Source: Dasypus novemcinctus (lineage: Eukaryota > Chordata > Mammalia > Cingulata > Dasypodidae). From it: DNA of 64,000 nt. The notes under the pieces were generated by a model that searched no databases, had not been told where the DNA came from, and saw only the letters and a program-made list of their open reading frames with translations. The DNA lies in NCBI RefSeq assembly GCF_030445035.2, contig NC_080677.1:5704001-5768000 (forward strand). Direction: 5' to 3'. Below are positions 37,376 through 50,960 of this stretch, piece by piece; position 1 is the first letter of the stretch; each line of letters begins with the position of its first letter. The translations under genes were made by a program, and so were the position numbers.

Positions 37376-40300
37376 GTCCACCTCTTGTCAATGTGACAGC
37401 CATACACATCATCTTAAACCATATTTAGTCTCTAAATAAAAACATAACAGTTATATACATATATTTCCACTAACAATATTCAGCTGTCCTCTAACTAGAA
37501 ATGCACTAAATCCCTCCAGAATAGGGTGCAAGTCCTTGGGTAATATTGACTCTTGAACTTGACATCCTTGAGTGTTATAAAATTAAACTAATACAACTTA
37601 TGTTATATGATAAGGGGAAAGGTTAGGGAAGAAAACAAAGATATTTATCTTATGTACATACACAAATATACTCATAACAAAACAAGAATTATTCATGACC
37701 ATTACAGTCCTGCTTTCTGTAACTAGTCATGTGGTCGAAGTTTGTATTTATCACTACCTTATTCCACTACCCATTCCAAGTACCCTTTACCCTTATCATG
37801 CAACTCAGCTGGCCATGGTTCTTTGTGTGGTGGGATGACCCAAATTTTGATTCTTGAAGATTCTGGGCTACTGTTACTCCTTCCTGGATTGGATTGTTGA
37901 AGTTTCCCATTGACTTTAATCACAAAGCATGGTAATACTAGAGACACCCTAGGGGATTTCCTGTATTCCAGACAAATTCTTCTTTCCGCCATTGTATAGA
38001 TACAGTCTTAGTTCCCCTTCATAATCAGGATCATTCACCCCAGCTAGTACAGTAATTCTTTTCTTTGCCTGTTGCTTCAGAGGCACGAGGAGCCCAGAGT
38101 GGCCAGATGGCAGTCTTAACTTCCAGCTCTGTGGAATCGTTGTATAGCACTCCCTCCTTTTAGAATTAAGACCTCTAGACCATCACAACTTAAGGTTTCA
38201 GAGACAGGAAGCAACAATTTTCCTAGTGGGTCACTAGGGGTAATAGTGAGTGGTACCACTCCTATTTCCACCCCTTGATTGTTAGACCTATAAATCCTGG
38301 CTATGGGAGAAGCAGCACCATAGAGTGGAGGCTGATTTAGAGCATATACAGTCTCCTGGAGAACACTGCCCCAGCTCTGCAGCACTCTTAGTTGGCACCA
38401 TAATTGAGTTTTCAAAAGGCCATTCCACGATTCTATCAATCCAGCTGTTTCAGCATGGGGAACATGGTAAGACCAGTGAACTCAATGAGCATATGCCCAT
38501 TCTCACACATCATTTGATGTTAAGTGGGTTCCTTGATTAGAAGCCATGCTGTGTGGAATACCATGGCATTGGATGTCCACGGATGATAGTTTGGAAAAAG
38601 CATGCAAGGAAGGCAAAATCCTATCCGGAGTATTTGTCTGTTCCGGTTAAAACAAATTGCCCCTTCCATGATGGAAGTGGTCCAATGTAATCAACCTGTC
38701 ACCAGTAGCAGGCTGGTCACCTTGGGGAATGGTGCCATATTGGGGGCTGAGTGTAAGTTCTGCTGCTGGCAGATTGGGCACTCAGAGTGACTGTAGCCAA
38801 GTTGGCTTCAGTGAGGGAAAATCTGTTTTGCTAGCCCATGCATAACCTCTATCCCTACCACCAGGGCCACTTTGTTGATGAGCCCATTGGGCAATGGCCG
38901 GAGTGGCTGGGGAAAGAGGCTGAGCATTAGCCACAGAGTGGGTCTTCTTATCCACTTGATTATTAAAATCTTCCTCTGCTGAATTTACCCTCTGGTAAGC
39001 ATTCACGTGGGACACAAACATTTTTATGCTTTTTGCCCACTCGAAAAGGACTATCTACATACCTCTTCCCCATACCTCTTTGTCACCAATTTTCCAGTCA
39101 TCTTCCTTCTAAGTCCCCAACTATCCAGCCAATCCGTAGGCACAGTCCTTGGATCAGTGTGTAGACACACCTCTGGCCATTTCTCCTTCCAAGCAAAATG
39201 AACAGCCAGGTGCACTGCTTGAAGTTCTGCCCACTGGGATGTCCTTCAGGGATGTCCCAGAAAGGGACTGCAGTGCTGCAGCTGTCTCCTTTTGAGTAGT
39301 ACCTGTATACTGTGTAGAACTATTTGTAAAACAGGCCGAGATTTTCCTTTCTCAGTCAGCTGATTGTAAGGGACTCCCTAAGAAGCCAAAGCTGTGGGCT
39401 GAGAAAGAGAATGTAATGTGGCAGGAGTGGTCGCCAGGGGCATTTGGGTGACTTCCTCGTGTAATGTGCCTTCAGGACCTGTTGTACACACCACTTCCAC
39501 TTTATGATGGAGTGCTTCTGTGCACGCCCAGCTTTATGGTTTGGTGGATCAGACAATACCCAGCTCATGTTAAGCACCTTATGTCTCATGGTAACCTGGT
39601 GGCCCATGGTTAAGCGTTCAGTCTCCACTAAGGTCCAGTAATGGGCCGAAAACTGTTTCTCAGAGAGTAGTTCAGGTAGGGCTTTCTCCAGAATCCTAAG
39701 AGTCAGTGTTGCGATTCTCCTATAGGGACCTGCTGTATGTGCCAGATGGCATCTCTAGTTTCCAGTGACTCTTGCAGCACCATTGGCTCTGCTGGATCAT
39801 ATCACCCAAGTAGCAGTGCAGCTTGCCCAGCAGCCTGGACATGTCTCAGAGCCTCCTCTTGTTCCAGTCCCCAATCAAAACTAGCAGCTTTTCTGGTCAC
39901 TCAGTAAATGGGCTGGAGTAGCACACCCAAATGAGGAATGTGTTATCTCCCAAATCCTAAGAGACCAACTAACCGTTGTGCCTCTTTTTTTTTTGGTCAT
40001 AGGAAGGGCTAGGTTCAACAGCTTATTCTTCACTTCAGAAGGGATATCTTGATGTGCCCCATATCCCTCGACACCTAAAAATTTCATGGAAGTGAAAGGC
40101 CCTGTATTTTTGTGGGATTTATCTCCCATCCTCTCACATGCAAATGCCTTAACAGTAAGTCTTTGCTACTTCTAGCTCACTAGGTCCTATCAACATGATG
40201 TCATCAATATAATGGACCAGTGTGATGTCTTTTGGGAGGGAGAGACGATCAAGGTCCCTGTGGACAATATTATGACTTGGGCTGGAGAGTTGATATACCC

Positions 40301-41130
40301 CTGAGGCAGGACAGTGATGGTACACTGCTGGTCTTGCCAGCAGAAAGCAAACTGTTTCCTGGTGGTCCTTACTAATGACAGTTGAGAAAAAGCATTTGCC
40401 AGATCAACAGCTGCATACCAGGTTCCAGGGGATGTGCTGATTTACTCAAGCAAGGATACCACATCTGGAACAGCAGCTGCAATTGGCGTCACTGCTTAAG
40501 TTTACTATAACCCACTGTTATCCTCCAAGATCTATTTGTTTTCTGCACAGGCCACATTGGAGAGTTGAATGGGGATGTGGTGGGAATCACCACTCCTGCA
40601 TCCTTCAATCCACGCTGGTTGCATGAGCTCTGCCATCCCTCCAGGAATCCGGTATTGCTTTTTATTTGTTATTTTGCTAGGTAGGAGCAGTTCAAGTGGC
40701 TTCCACATGGCCTTTCCTATCCTAAAAGCCCTCACACCACAAGTCAGAGATCCATTGTAGGGATTTTGCCAGTTACTGAGTATCTCTTTTCCAATTATGC
40801 ATTCTAGAACTGGGGAAATAACCACAAAATGGGTCTGGGGACCCACTGGACCCACTGTGAGATGGACCTGAGCTAAAACTCTTAACAGTCACCTGACCAC
40901 AAATCCCTACTCTGATGGACCACAGTGACATTTTAGGTGTCTTAGAAATATTGTCACTTTTGAACCAGTGCCTAATTACATCCAAAATACTGATCATTTT
41001 CTTTTCCCCAATGCACAGTTAACCTGGTAAAAGGCTATATGTCTCTTTGTGGAAAGTTGGGAGGAAGATTAACAGTATAAATTTTTGGCAGCGTAACAGT
41101 ATCTTTCTCTAAGGGGACATTTAAAAAAAC
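37376..41130 (-). pseudogene. Decayed ERV-L provirus, pol region
   Basis: Minus-strand remnants of a class III (ERV-L) endogenous retrovirus, broken into short frames by stops and frameshifts. In 5'-3' order: protease end and RT start (about 40997-40532), RT catalytic region with a YIDD box at 40200-40211, RT/RNase H (about 40129-39356), integrase zinc-binding part (39021-38782), and integrase core and C-terminal parts (38439-38116 and 37992-37759). Gag and the 5' LTR are missing; the right edge meets L1-like sequence near 41130. The 3' LTR is at 36959-37375. No protein could be made. Confidence 0.85.
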
Positions 41131-41732
41131 TTTGTGACTGTACCTTTCATCTCTAAGGTTTACATTTGGATCTTTTAAAAAATCTCTACTTTCATATCCA
41201 CCTGTTTTGTTTTAGAATTTCTTGTTCTTTAGCAATACTTCTTAAGTGTTTTGAGGATTTCTATTTTTTAATTTTATTTTTAAATTTCCATAATGCACAT
41301 ACACTTGGAATACCCTTCTTCCCCACCAGAAATAGGTGTTAAGTGCTCTTTTATCTGTACATTGGGTGTAAAATGCTATTTCACTGTTACAGTTTGAATT
41401 TTCCTGAATACTACTAACTTTGGGCAGTTTTTTTGGCGTGTATATTTTCTCTTTGGGGATTCCTTTTCACATCTCTTCCTGTTTTCCTAAGTTGTCTGTC
41501 CCCTTGTCAATTATATGAGCACTTTGAATACTGTTTATCAGTTATTCTAAAATTGTGGCCTGTGGTCGCTTGGGAATTCCTGAGACCATTTCAAGGGGTT
41601 GGTAAGGTCCAAAGTATTTTCATCATTAAGCTGTTATTATTTGACATTTTTGCTGTGTTGACATTTATAATTTAGTGAATAAAACTGCTAGCACATTCCT
41701 AGTTTGAGGCATCATAATATTGTTAAGGGCTC
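41131..41732. other. ZPBP intron 4, L1-like antisense scraps
   Basis: T-rich, resembling antisense L1 in places (TTTAGAATTTCTTGTTCTTT) but not firmly assignable. The small open frame at 41433-41675 is not supported as a gene. Confidence 0.4.
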
Positions 41733-42315
41733 TGTTTTAGTTTGCCAAAGACTGCCAATGCAAAGTACCAGAAATGGGATGGCTTTAATAAAGAGGATTT
41801 ATTTTGAGGTAAAAAGCTTACAGCTCCAAGGCCATGACAAGTCCCAACCAAGGCACCATCAGAGATGTTCTATCCCTAAAATCAGCTACTGGTGCTCCTG
41901 GTGTGTTGCCATGTGGTGAAACAGCATAGCTGCCCATCCCTGCCTAGGTCTCTCCTCCTCCTCTGGGTTCACTGTCTCCTCTTGAGCTGCTCCATGGGTG
42001 CAGCCCTTGGGGCCTTTGTACTTAAGGAGTTCTTTCTCTTGCACTGTAGAATCAAATATGCTAGCTCCCTTTTTCCTCTTCTGTCTGAGCGTGTCTGTTT
42101 ATATCAGACCCAGCATGGGGGCAGGGACTCAACCTGAGTCACACCTCTCTGATGTAGTGCAATCACAGACTTAAGCAATCTTATCAAGTAATATAATCAA
42201 AGGCCCCTCCACTGATTTTAATGTAATCAAAAGGTATCATACCCAGAGGAATAGAGTAGTTTATAAAAGAATCTTTCTCTTTTTGGAATTCATAAAATAA
42301 TCTCAGACTGCCACA
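41733..42315 (-). mobile_element. ERV-L type solo LTR, copy 4
   Basis: 583 bp. Starts TGTTTTAGTTTGCCAAAGAC and ends CAGACTGCCACA, flanked by GGCTC (41728-41732) and GGGTC (42316-42320), a 5-bp target duplication with one mismatch. It differs from copies 1-3 in its terminal sequence (TTTTAGTTTGCC instead of TATTAGTCAGCC), suggesting a subfamily. Confidence 0.78.
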
Positions 42316-42320
42316 GGGTC

Positions 42321-42671
42321 TTAAGACCAGGTTACCTATATGGGAAACTTAATTTGGGTCACGTGGTTATTGGGTATGTGATATAATACCTGCATCCCTC
42401 AGTTTACTCATAATGGGTGTAGAAATCCATTAATGGGTATCAATTGTTAGAAGGTTGTTAGATTTAATTGAGTCACTATTTGTAAAGTGCCTATAACAGT
42501 ATTTGGCATTTAGTAAGTGCTAAATAAGTTTTGTTAAATAAATATAAATATAACTGTAAATAAACACATGTACCATGAATTTTCTTCAAAGATTTTTCTT
42601 AAAAGTAACAATACATATTTGAATTGCTTAAATAACTATGTTTATGCTTTTCTGTGTTTAATTTTTTACAG
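42321..42671. other. ZPBP intron 4 end
   Basis: AT-rich. A small MIR/L2-like 3' end is plausible at about 42470-42545 (TATTTGGCATTTAGTAAGTG). It leads into the exon 5 acceptor. Confidence 0.45.
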
Positions 42672-42890
42672 CTTATCGTGAGCCTCATTATTATTACCAG
42701 TTCACAGCTCGATATCATGCAGCTCCCTGCAATAGTATCTATAATATTTCTTTTGAGAAGAAGCTTCTTCAGATTTTAAGCAAATTGGTTCTTGACCTTT
42801 CATGTGAAATTTCCTTACTTAAATCTGAATGTCATCGTGTTAAAATGCAAAGAGCTGGTTTGCAAAACGAATTGTTCTTTACGTTTTCAG
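42672..42890 (+). CDS. ZPBP: ZPBP exon 5
   Basis: 219 bp, the largest exon seen here, between TTTTTTACAG and TTCAG|GTAAGT, encoding residues 162-234. It starts with [20 protein letters not shown], has a sequon (N186-I-S), and a Leu-rich amphipathic stretch ([20 protein letters not shown], about residues 190-209) followed by [20 protein letters not shown]. Cysteines at 181, 207 and 215 are typical of this cysteine-rich secreted family. Phase 1 at both ends. Confidence 0.97.
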
Positions 42891-44092
42891 GTAAGTATGT
42901 ACACTTTTTTAAAGAAAAACGAATTGAGAACATATAACTAATTTTAAAGGCATATTGTAAATTACCAAAATGATTTTTTTTGATATATACATGTAACAAA
43001 CCTGAGTATTGTGTAGCCCCCAAAATCAAATTCTGATTCATAAAATTCTGATTCATATACTGAAAAGTTTGCTCTCTCAAATAACTTAAACCTTATAGTG
43101 ATAATTCATTATAAAATGGAATTAGTATAAGGAATGTCTTCCAAAAATTTTAACTAAAAAGATTTAATTTGTAAAGTATCTAATTATAAGACAGGTTAAT
43201 ATAGACCAGAAGGATCCTTCTAACAGCTTGTTGTGCTTTTTCTGATAATGCAGGGATGAGGTCCAGTATATTCTGGAAACAAAGAATAGGCTTGCTATCT
43301 AAGGATTTTCAGATTTACAATGATCTGTTTATGACTCAGCATTTAAGAATCACCATCCCATTTGTTTTTAAGGAGTCACAGTGGTAAAAGAGGACCCCTC
43401 TCCTTTTGATCTTGAATGCTTTTGCTTGCAATTTTTCTTTCTTTCTTCTACCTCTTTTTCTTTGATTCCTGTTCTTTTAGTGTTTAATTTACCCACTCAT
43501 TTCTCTGACTTTCCATTTCTTTTTTGTGTACCATCTAATACTGAATCTTTGGTGATATGATTGAGAGGCATGAAGTTTTAAGGCGAAAGAACAGCTCTTG
43601 AAGGGAAGTTCAACTCCATTTTTGCTTTTATCTTTTTTTTACTACATTTCTCATCTTTTCTCCAGAAAAACATTGAGAATTTTCCCAGACAAATTACCAG
43701 AAAAGACTGACTCTTTCTTTAGCTATTTAAGGATCTACTGTTAACATTCATAGGATTTGCAGCATCTTTGAACCTTGCATGTATTTTCTAGGTAGACAAG
43801 TATCAGAAAACCTGAGAAGTATACTTGAACCCATAAGAGAAAAGTTATGATGCTTTCATTACCTCCTACCTCTGTATCTCTCTTTTCACACCCACATCTG
43901 TGTAACTCTTTCCCATTTTTATCTTTGTACTTGCATCTCTTTCTTTCTTCATAAAATAAATTAAGGACTACTATTTTTATAATCAGACTAGATCAGATTT
44001 AGAGGTTTGTGGAATTCTGGCTGAATTTAGTTTCAGAGTCCTGTATTTCTGTTTGATTGCAAGATATATGTAGAAGAAATGTTATTCAGTTT
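42891..44092. other. ZPBP intron 5 start, unassigned
   Basis: About 1.2 kb of unique-looking AT-rich intron, with no exon or repeat I can name. Confidence 0.5.
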
Positions 44093-44158
44093 TTCCTTCC
44101 TCCCTCTGTCCTTTCCTCTCCCTCCCTTCCTTCCTTCCTTTCTTCCTTCCCTTCTTCA
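44093..44158. repeat. CT-rich (TTCC)n tract
   Basis: Pyrimidine tract dominated by TTCC and CTTC units, immediately before the 3' end of the old L1, probably a degenerated microsatellite. Confidence 0.8.
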
Positions 44159-44159
44159 T

Positions 44160-46954
44160 TAAAAAAAATGTGTTTCTTTTTAATCAAGGTGGAATTGACA
44201 TAACATAAACCATTTTACAGTGTATAGGTCACTGGCATTTAGTACATTTATAGTGTTGTGCAACAAACCCCTTGTATAGTTCCAGTGCATTTTCATCACT
44301 GCAAAAGGAAATCTGTATGCATTAAGCAGTCTTTCCCATTTCTCCCTCCCCCAGTCCTAGGGAGCCACTATCCTGATTTCTGTCTCTATGGATTTACCTA
44401 TTCTGGACATTTCATAAAGCAGTCATACAATATGTAACCTTTTGTTTCTGGCTTCTTTCACTTAGCAGAATGTTTGCACAGTTCACCCATTTTGTAGCTG
44501 ATATCAGAGCTTGATTCCATTCCTTTTTATGAATTAAATATTGCATTATATGGATATACCACATTTTGCTTTATCCATTCATCTTTTGGTGTATACCTGG
44601 GTTGTTTCGACCATTTGGCTATTGTGAATAGTCCTGCTATGAACATTCATTTGCAAAATATTTGAATAGATATTTTCAGTTCTTTTGAGTATATACCTGG
44701 AGTAGACTAGCTGAGTCATATAGTAATTCTGTTTAACTTTTTAAGCAACTGCCAAACTGCTTTCAGAGTGGCTGGACCATTTTATATTACCACCAGTAAT
44801 GCATGAAGGTTCCAGGTTTTCCTCATTGCTACCATGGTGTTTTCTAATTTTTGATTATAGCCATCCTAGTAGGGATAAAGTAGTAGCTCCTTGTGGTTTT
44901 GATTTGCTTTTGTGAAATGATTAATGGAGTTGGCCTGTTTTCATGTGATTTTTGGTCATTTGTATATCTTTTTTGGAGAAATGTCTATTCCAGTATTTTG
45001 CTCATTTATTAAGTGCGTTTTTAAAATTTTTTGTTCATTTGTAAAAGTTCTTTATATATTCTGGGTGGTTGATCCTTATCAGATCCATGATTTGCACATA
45101 TTTACTTGCATTCTCTAGGTTCTCTTTTCATTCCCTTGATATTGTACTTGGATGCATAAAAAAATTTAATTCTGATGAGGTCCAGTTTATCTGGTTTTTC
45201 TTCTGTTACTGATGTTTTAGCTGACATACCTAAGAATTCAGTGCCAAATCTGGGATCATGAAAATTTAACCCCTATGTGTTTTTCTAAGAGTTTTGAAAT
45301 TTTAGCTCTTTAGGTTTTTGTTCCATTTTGAGTTAATTTTTGGTATATACTATGAAATATGGGTTCACCTTCATTCCTTTTCATGTAGCTATCCAGTTGC
45401 CCCAGCACCATTTGATGAATAGAGTATTCTTTCTCTACTGAGTTCTTCATTCCCTTGTTAAAACACAATTTACCTTAGAAATATGGTTTTATTATTTCTC
45501 AGCTTTATTCCATTATCTATAATTCTATCCTTAGACAATAACACAGTTTTGATTATTTGTCTCTGTACTAAGTTTTGAAATCTGCAAATGTGAGTCCTCC
45601 AAGTTTGTTCTTCTTTTTCAAGATTGTTACAACTTTTGGCGCCTTTCACAATTCCATATAGATTTGAGGATCAGCTTTTCTATTTCTGCAAAAAAGACTT
45701 TTAGAGTTTTGGTAGAATTTTCATTGAGTCTGTAGATTGCCTTCTAATCCATAAACATGGGAAGTTTTTCCATTTATAAGGGTTGTCTTTAATTTCTTTC
45801 AGAAACTTTTTTTAGTTTTCAGTGTGCAAATCTTTTACTTCCTTTGTTAAATTTTTTTCCTAGGTGTTTTATTCTTTGGATGCTATTGTTGATGAAATTA
45901 TTTTCATTATTTCCTTTTCTGATTGTTCATTGCTGATGTATAGAAATACAACCAAGTTTTGTACATTGATCTTGTACTTTGCAGCTTTGTTCAATTTGTT
46001 TATTAACTCTAAAATTTTTTGGTAATTTCTTTAACATATCCCATATTGAAGGTAATGTCATCTTTGAGTAGAGATAGTTTTCTTTTTAGAGAGAGTTTAT
46101 TTTTCTTTACTAATTGCACTGATTAAAACATCCACTACAGTATTGAATAGAAGTGGAAATAGTGGGCATCATTGTCTTGTTCCAGGCCTAAGGGGGAAAG
46201 GTAAGCATCTAGTCTTTCACGATTGACTATGATAGTAGCTTTGGGTTTTTCCTAGATGTGCTTCATCAGGTCGAGAAAGTTCCCTTCCATTCTAATTTGT
46301 TGGGTATATTTATCATGAAAGTGTACTGGATTTTGTCAAATGCCTTTTCTGCACCTATTGAAATGAGCATATGTTTTTTGTTCCTTCTTCATTAATGTGG
46401 TAGATTACATTGATTGATGATTTATGTTGAACCAGCCTTGATTTCCTGGTATAAATCTCATTTGCCATGGTGTATCATACTTTTAATATGCAGCTGGATT
46501 TAGTTTGTTAGTAATCTGTTAGTAATTTGTTGAGGATCTATGCTTATTAAAATTTTGGGCTTGTAGTTTTCTTTTCTTGTGATGCCTTTGTCTGGCTTTA
46601 GTAGTAAAGTAAAGTAATTCTCTTATAGCCCAAGTTATAAAGTGTCCCTTCTCATCCTCGATTTTTTAGAAGATTTTGAGAAGAATTGTTTAAATGCTTG
46701 GTAGGATTAACCAATGAAGACATTTTATTTGGGAAAGGTTTTTTTATTTTTTACTGTATCGTATTTATATAGGTTTATTAATAGTTTCTGTTTTATCTAT
46801 AATTGCTTTGGTAGTTTGTATATTTTAAGAATTTGTTCTTTTCATCTAGGTTATGTATTTCTTTGGCATACCATTTTTTAAAGTATTCCTGAATAACAGT
46901 TTTATTTCTGTAAGATTCATAATAATTTCCTTGCTTTCATTTCTGATTATAGTA
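44160..46954 (-). mobile_element. Old L1 (antisense), first part
   Basis: Reads on the + strand from antisense L1 3' UTR (ATAACATAAACCATTTTACAG) through antisense ORF2. It breaks off after TCTGATTATAGTA (46942-46954). The matching continuation resumes at 51154 after a younger L1 insertion. Stops are frequent. Confidence 0.8.
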
Positions 46955-46964
46955 ATTAAAATTT

Positions 46965-47640
46965 TTTGAAGTGTATCTGTTATACATAAACACACATAAA
47001 CAGTAAGCATATAGTAATAGTTTTGAAATTACAAGACAAACATACATAACAGCATATAGGACTCTCATACCTTACCCTATCACCAATACCGTGCATTGTT
47101 GTGAAACATTTTAAACTAATGATTAAAGAGCATCCTCAAAATATTACTACTAATCAAAGTATTTTCCCCCATCCCATCCTATTATTATTATTTTTGTATC
47201 ATTTATACATGAACATACACAAACAATAAGTGTATAGTAGAAGTTGTGAACTTACAAAGCAGGCACGCATAATATCATACAGGGATCCCATACATCATCC
47301 CTCTGCCAACACTTTGCATTGTTGTGAGACATTTGTCACAAATTATGAAAGAATATCATCAAAATCTTACTTATAACTATAGTCCTTATGTTACATTTGG
47401 TATATTTTCCCCCCGAAATGACCCTATTAATATTTCTAAAATTATTTTTATAACAGATGTTGTAAACTAAGAAAACAATCACGCACATGTGCAGAATTCT
47501 CATACACCACCCCTCTATCAACACACCACACCTTGGTGGCACATTTGTTACACATTATGAGATAATATCATCAGATTATTACCAGGTCCATACCATTACT
47601 TTTGGCACACTTTTTCCACACTACACCATCATCAACACAG
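46965..47640 (-). repeat. Repeated modules of L1 3' UTR
   Basis: Three degenerate units about 220 bp apart, starting near 47017, 47243 and 47460. Each has a TTGTGAACTTACAAA-like opening, a CATACAGG...CCATACATC-like middle and a CCACC...TTGCATTGTTGTGA-like segment. The same three-unit order is at 13815-14490. Confidence 0.75.
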
Positions 47641-50168
47641 TACATCTTTCACATAGATGCATGGATATTACATTATTACTGTTAACCCCAGTCCATAGGT
47701 CACTCCAGTTGTATTTTTTCCATTCTTCTCCATATTCCCACCACCCTGCAATAGTGATTTACTAATGTAACTAGCTCACCAAGGATACTCTTGCATCTGT
47801 ACAACCACAGTTCTCATCCACCTCTGGGTTTACTGTGCTGCTCAGTGCCTAGATTATTCTCTAGCTTTCTGTCAGCATTTATAGCCCTAGACACCCATTT
47901 TTAACCAAATTCTCATTTATAAACTAGCTGTTACTCACTATAACGTGTTACCATCAACTCTATATATTTCCATACTTTTACAACAAAGTTAATTGAAACT
48001 TCTGCATACATTAAACATCAGTAGTCCATCGCAGTCCTCCTCTTACTTCTTCAATATCTACCACCTACCACCAGGTCTTGAAGATGTTTTCCTGCATTTT
48101 CTTCTGGAAGCTTTATGGTCCTTGCTTTTATATTTAGGTTTTTGATCCATTTTGAGTTAATTTTTGTTTAAGGTGTGAGATAGGGATTCTCTTTCCTTTT
48201 TTTTGACTATTGTTATCCACTTCTCTCAGCACCATTTGAGTGGATTGTTATGCCAGCTGGGTGGTTTTTACAGGTTAGTCAAAAATCACTTGACCATAGA
48301 TGTGAGGGTCTGTTTTTGAAACATCAGTTAGGTTCCTTTGGTCTATGTGTCTGTCTGTATGCCAGTACCATTGCTGTTTTTAGCACTGTAGCTAGGTAAT
48401 ATGATTTAAAGTTCGGAAATGAGAGTTCACCAATTTCTCTTTCTCTTTTTAAGATGTTTCTGACTTTTTTGGACCCCTTATCCTTCCAAATAAATTTGAT
48501 AATTGTATTTTCCATTTATTTAAAGAACGCTGGTGGAATTTTTATGGGGATTACATTATATCTGTGTAACAATTTGGGTAGAATTGACAGCTTAATGATA
48601 TTTAGTCTTCCAATCCATGAGCCTGGAATGTTCTTCAAATTATTTAGGTTTTTTAAAATTTCTTTTAACAGTGAGTTGTAGTTTTTTGAACACAAGTGCT
48701 TTATATCATTAGTTAATTTGATTCCTGAATATTTGGGTTTTATCTGTCATATTTTATTTTCACCACTTTTTGTTAAATATTGATATAATCTTCATTTCTA
48801 GACTCTCTTCTAGGCCTCTCTCTCCTGTCTTTTCTTTTCAGGCTGTAACACATCTTTTGTATTTCCTGCAAAGCTGGTCCCTTGGTTAAAAATTCTCTCA
48901 GTTTCTGTTTATCTGAAAATGTTTTAAACTCGCCCTCATTTTTGAAAGACAGTCTTGTCCGATATAAGATTCTTGGCTGGGAGTTTTTCTCTTTCAGTAC
49001 CTTAAATATATCATACCACTGTCTTCTTGCCTCCATGGTTTCTCATGAGACATCATCACTTAATCTTATTGGGTGTCCCTTGTATGTGATGCATTGCTTT
49101 TCTCTTGCTGCTCTTGGAATTCTCTCTTTGTCTTTGGCAATTAACATTCTGATTAGTATGTGTCTCAGAGTTGACGTATTGGATTTATTCGAATAGGAGC
49201 ATGTTGTGCTTCATGGTCCACAGATATCTTTATCCTTCAATAGGGTTGGGAAATTTTCTACCATTACTTCTTCAAATATTCCTGCTGCCCCTTTTCCCTT
49301 CTGTTCTTCTCCTGGGACACCCATGACATGTAAGTTTGCACATCTATTGCTGTTTTAGTTCCCTAAGAACTTACTCAATTTTTTTTCATTCTTTTCTTCA
49401 TCTCTTCTTTTGTATATTCATATTTAGAAGCCAATTCTTCAAGCTCACCAATTCTTCCTCTTCAAATCTGCTATTATATGATTCCAGGGTATTTTAAATT
49501 TCATTTATTGTACGTTTCATGGCCATAAGGTCTGCTATTTTTCTATGTATGCTTTCAAATTCTTCTTTGTGCTCATCCAGTATCTTTTAATACCTTTAAT
49601 CTTTTTAGCCATCTCATGGAATTTTTAAGGAGGTTTGTTTGAACATCTGTGATTAGCTGTGTCTACTCATTTGTCATCTGGAGGCTTATCTTATTCCTTT
49701 AACTGGGTCATAGCTTCCTTGTGGGTTGTAATTTTTTGTTTGTGTCTTGGCATCTGGCTTACTGGAGTTTTTATTATGGGTGCAGGTTCTCTCTTTGGTT
49801 TAGGGCTTTCTTGCCCTTTTTGCCTTGCTGGTTGTGTATTAGGAGCCAAGGATGTAGTTGGTGCTGTGAGCTGTGGAGGCTCAAGCTGCCCTCATTGCCC
49901 CATGGACCAATGAAGCTTCTCCCAACTTTCCCCTTTGCCAGGGGTAGGGCAGAGTCACTGCCGTGTATAATAATAATCCAAGTTGTGCAGGCATAGACTG
50001 TAGTTTCCCAGAAAGACTGATGAAGGTTCATGCACCTTCCTCCCCTTCCTGGGGCAGGGATGGAACTGTAGGTGTGGGCAGCATTCTATGCAGTGTGCGT
50101 CCAAGATGACTGCAGCTGTCCTGGTAGACTTCTGACTATTCAGTCTGTGCCAGCCAAATGTACCTGCA

Positions 50169-50960
50169 GTTACTCAGAGAGCCTGGTGCAGGGCCTGCCG
50201 GCTTCCTCTCTACCAGAGATGGGGCTGAAGTCTGGGCTAGTGCTGCAGGCTAATCTGGGTGAATGAAACCAGTCCCTACCATCATCGTGATTTTCAGTCA
50301 GCCCTGCTTCCCCTCATGCTGGGGGCAGAGTCAAAATGGCAGCTACCGACCTCTTTCCGACTTGGACAGGTTCAAACTTCAGCTGTTTTGGGGGTTATAC
50401 TTTAGCCAGTTAAATTTACTAATTAGTAGCTGAAGTCAGTGGCCAACCATCTCCTCCTCCCCTGTTTTTGGGAAATGGAGCTTTCATTTCCAGCCACAGA
50501 ATAGCTCCTGAAGAAGTTTGTGCTGCCAAAGTAAGATGATCACCAGCCTCCACGGCCTGGCCTGTATTTTCCCGGAGTGACTGATGCTTGTCCCCCAGCT
50601 TCCTCCCTGTCCTAGGTGTGGCTGGGGCTTAGGCTAGAGCTGCAGTCTTCTGAATGAAAGGAAGCCAGTCACCACCAGCACTGTGATTTTCAGTCCTCCC
50701 CACTCCCTCTAGTGCCAGACACAGAGTTAAAATGGCAGCTCCTGGCCTCTTTCTGACTTGGACAGGTTCAAACTTCAGCTGTTCTTAGGATTGTACTTTA
50801 GCCCACCAAATTTACTCATCAGTAGCTGAAGTTGTAGCCCAAATGTCTCATCATCCCCCATTTTAGGGAAATAGAACTTCCAATTCCAGCTGCGGAACAG
50901 CTCCCGAGGTGGCTTGTGCTGCCAGTGCAGAATGGACACTGGCCTCCAGGGCATGGAGTG
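50169..50960 (-). repeat. Tandem ~396-bp units in L1 5' UTR
   Basis: Two adjacent units share landmarks at a constant 396-bp offset, for example GACTTGGACAGGTTCAAACT at 50359 and 50755, and GTGATTTTCAGTC blocks before each. A partial third unit (TGTAGTTTCCCAGAAAGACT at about 49999) lies nearer ORF1. This resembles the promoter monomers of rodent L1 in architecture only. Confidence 0.75.

Noticed and set aside
40188..40225. An active reverse transcriptase (YIDD motif)
   Set aside because: The ERV-L pol is split by stops and frameshifts over its length and lacks gag and a 5' LTR.
48773..49036. An 87-codon minus-strand gene
   Set aside because: It is the C-terminal part of L1 ORF1 inside a structured L1, not a host gene.
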